A DNA stretch of 6,485 nucleotides, taken from the NCBI GenBank assembly GCA_964439435.1, contig CAYTOF010000091.1, forward strand, positions 1 to 6,485, read 5' to 3'. The stretch comes from CAYTOF01 sp964439435. GTDB lineage: Bacteria; Bacillota; Clostridia; Oscillospirales; QAMX01. The notes below the pieces were generated by a model that was not told the DNA's origin, did not search any database, and was given only the letters and a program-made list of their open reading frames with translations. A program made the position numbers and the translations under genes. Numbering within the stretch: position 1 is the first letter of the stretch; every line of letters starts with the position of its first letter. Shown here one piece after another: positions 4,953-6,485 of the stretch.

Positions 4953-6485
4953 ATGTTTTGCTTAAAATCGGATTTGCAGGATATAAAAGTTGTCTTTTCC
5001 CAAGGGGCAAAGCCTGAAGTACGACATGCCGCAAGGGAACTTGCCCATCACCTTTCCATGATTGTCGGCAGAGCGATACCGACAATCACAGACTACATTC
5101 AAAAGAGCGGTCCGGAATTTTGGGTGGGATACAGCAAAAGGACAGCGGAGCTTGACATCCCAAAAGAGACGGAGCTTGTCGCTGAGGAACTCCTCATAGA
5201 GACGTTCGGCGAAAACCTGCTCCTAGTCGGAGGAGAACCGCGCGGAACGCTCTATGCTGTCTATGAGTTTTTGGAGGAGTTTTGCGGGGTTCGTTGGTTT
5301 GCGCTTGATTGCACGCATATACCGGAGACGGCATCCCTTGAAATACCCGATATAAAAGTCCGCAAGAGGCCTGTGTTTGAATACAGAGAGAACAATTATT
5401 ACGGCATGATGAACCCTGACTTTGCCTCAAAGAACCGCATAAACAGGTTGTCGATAAACTTCAGCCCGGAGCACGGCGGAGGATGGCTGTATGCCATGTA
5501 TGGCCACAGTTTTGACAGACTCGTCCCCCCCGGGCAATATATGAAGTCTCATCCCGAGTACTATGCGCTGCGTGACGGCATCAGGGCGGCAGAGGGGCAT
5601 TACTCTCAGCTCTGCCTGACAAATCCCGAAGTGCTCAAAATTTCAGAAGAAAATTTGCTGAAAATAATCGCACAGGTGCCCGGGAGCAATGTTGTCGCTG
5701 TCTGTCAAAATGACAGCACGCAGCCCTGCCAATGTGAGAGCTGTCAAGAGATTGTAAAAAAAGAGGGAAGTGAATCCGGCCCGATTATATATTTTGTCAA
5801 CGCTTTGGCGGAGGAAGTGGAAAAACACTATCCCGACATGCTTTTGGACACATATGCCTATGATTATTCCCGTAAAGTGCCAAAGTATGTGCGCCCCAGG
5901 CACAATGTGGTGATCAGGCTCTGCTCCTTTGAGTGTTGTTTTTCACATCCCTTTGAGGAGTGCAGGGAGATTGCCGATGCGAAAAAAGCAGGCACACCAA
6001 AAGAATTTGAAGATTTTGCGGGGGATGTTGAAAAATGGGGAGAGATATCGAAAAGAATCTGGATCTATGACTATGCTGTTGACTTTGAGTATTATATAAA
6101 TATCCACCCCAACTTTCAGGTGCTCAAGGACAACATCAGGTTCTTTGCAAAAAACAACTGCAAGGGTGTATACAGCGAATCCTGTGCGCTTCCGAAGTCC
6201 GAGATGGCGGAGCTTCGGGGATGGTTGCTTGCAAAGCTCATGTGGAACCCGGATTTTGATGTGGATAAAGGTATGGATGAGTTTCTCAGCGCATATTTTG
6301 GCCCTGCGGGAGAACAGATGAGGGCGTATATCGACATTGCAAAGGACGCCCTCCTTGAGTCCGGATACCACATCAGCCTCGGCGATACGCCCACGGCACC
6401 CTTCATCACGGCCAAACTACTTGAAGAGATCGATGTTTATTTTGACAAGGCAGAGGAGTTGGTGGCAGATAACCCTGTGTATCTT
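4953..6485 (+). CDS. DUF4838 protein with an alpha-glucuronidase-like N-terminal domain (predicted glycosidase), copy 2, 3'-truncated by the window
   Basis: The reading frame is open from ATG 4953 to the last base, 511 codons with no stop or frameshift; the gene continues past the window. It begins MFCLKSDLQDIKVVFSQGAK. It aligns to residues 1-511 of copy 1 without any gap; hand count gives about 374 identities (73%), and copy 1 has only 73 further residues. It keeps the CxCxxC cluster (Cys259, 261, 264), RLCSFECCFSHP, the SGYHISLGDTPTAPFITA segment and D373. Differences at key-looking positions: SQNDG becomes CQNDS (251-255), GVFEES becomes GVYSES (405-410, so E408 becomes S), and VWDY becomes IYDY. 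It is cytoplasmic, with no signal peptide. It is best read as a diverged tandem duplicate with a related but perhaps different substrate. The same function as copy 1 is possible, and the substrate is unknown. Confidence 0.88.
   Translation, partial: MFCLKSDLQDIKVVFSQGAKPEVRHAARELAHHLSMIVGRAIPTITDYIQKSGPEFWVGYSKRTAELDIPKETELVAEELLIETFGENLLLVGGEPRGTLYAVYEFLEEFCGVRWFALDCTHIPETASLEIPDIKVRKRPVFEYRENNYYGMMNPDFASKNRINRLSINFSPEHGGGWLYAMYGHSFDRLVPPGQYMKSHPEYYALRDGIRAAEGHYSQLCLTNPEVLKISEENLLKIIAQVPGSNVVAVCQNDSTQPCQCESCQEIVKKEGSESGPIIYFVNALAEEVEKHYPDMLLDTYAYDYSRKVPKYVRPRHNVVIRLCSFECCFSHPFEECREIADAKKAGTPKEFEDFAGDVEKWGEISKRIWIYDYAVDFEYYINIHPNFQVLKDNIRFFAKNNCKGVYSESCALPKSEMAELRGWLLAKLMWNPDFDVDKGMDEFLSAYFGPAGEQMRAYIDIAKDALLESGYHISLGDTPTAPFITAKLLEEIDVYFDKAEELVADNPVYL

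Overview
The window looks like ordinary chromosome from an anaerobic Firmicute, most likely a Clostridia member of moderate GC. The evidence is a canonical T-box leader, strong purine-rich Shine-Dalgarno sites, TTGACA-17-TATGAT promoters, and the gene families present. All genes lie on the plus strand. No tRNA, rRNA, CRISPR array or mobile element is visible.

Layout. (1) Positions 2-868 hold the 3' two-thirds of an NCS2-family (AzgA/PbuG-type) purine permease, followed by a strong hairpin terminator at 891-934. (2) A sigma-A promoter (1085-1113) drives a T-box riboswitch (about 1121-1391). Its specifier reads as UAC (Tyr) and its acceptor-binding bulge as UGGU, so it should sense uncharged tRNA-Tyr. 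(3) The riboswitch controls a 482-residue PLP-dependent beta-eliminating lyase of the tyrosine phenol-lyase/tryptophanase family (1417-2865). It keeps the TPL-type MERG arginine and the catalytic lysine, but differs at several otherwise conserved active-site positions. A long hairpin (2905-2973) follows it. (4) A second promoter with the same hexamers (3072-3100) drives two tandem paralogous genes for cytoplasmic GH67N/DUF4838-type predicted glycosidases. The first is complete (3135-4889). The second (4953 to the window end) is cut off by the window edge. The two align without a single gap over 511 residues at about 73% identity by hand count.

How the parts relate. The three transcription units look independent: purine uptake, tyrosine-responsive expression of an aromatic amino-acid lyase, and a carbohydrate-related tandem pair. 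The most interesting point is the second unit. A T-box normally switches genes on when an amino acid is scarce, yet the gene it controls belongs to a family known mainly for degrading that amino acid. Either the enzyme runs in the synthetic direction or it acts on something else, and its altered active site makes both worth testing. The tandem DUF4838 pair is the second point of interest, because its substitutions are clustered in a way that suggests divergence in specificity.
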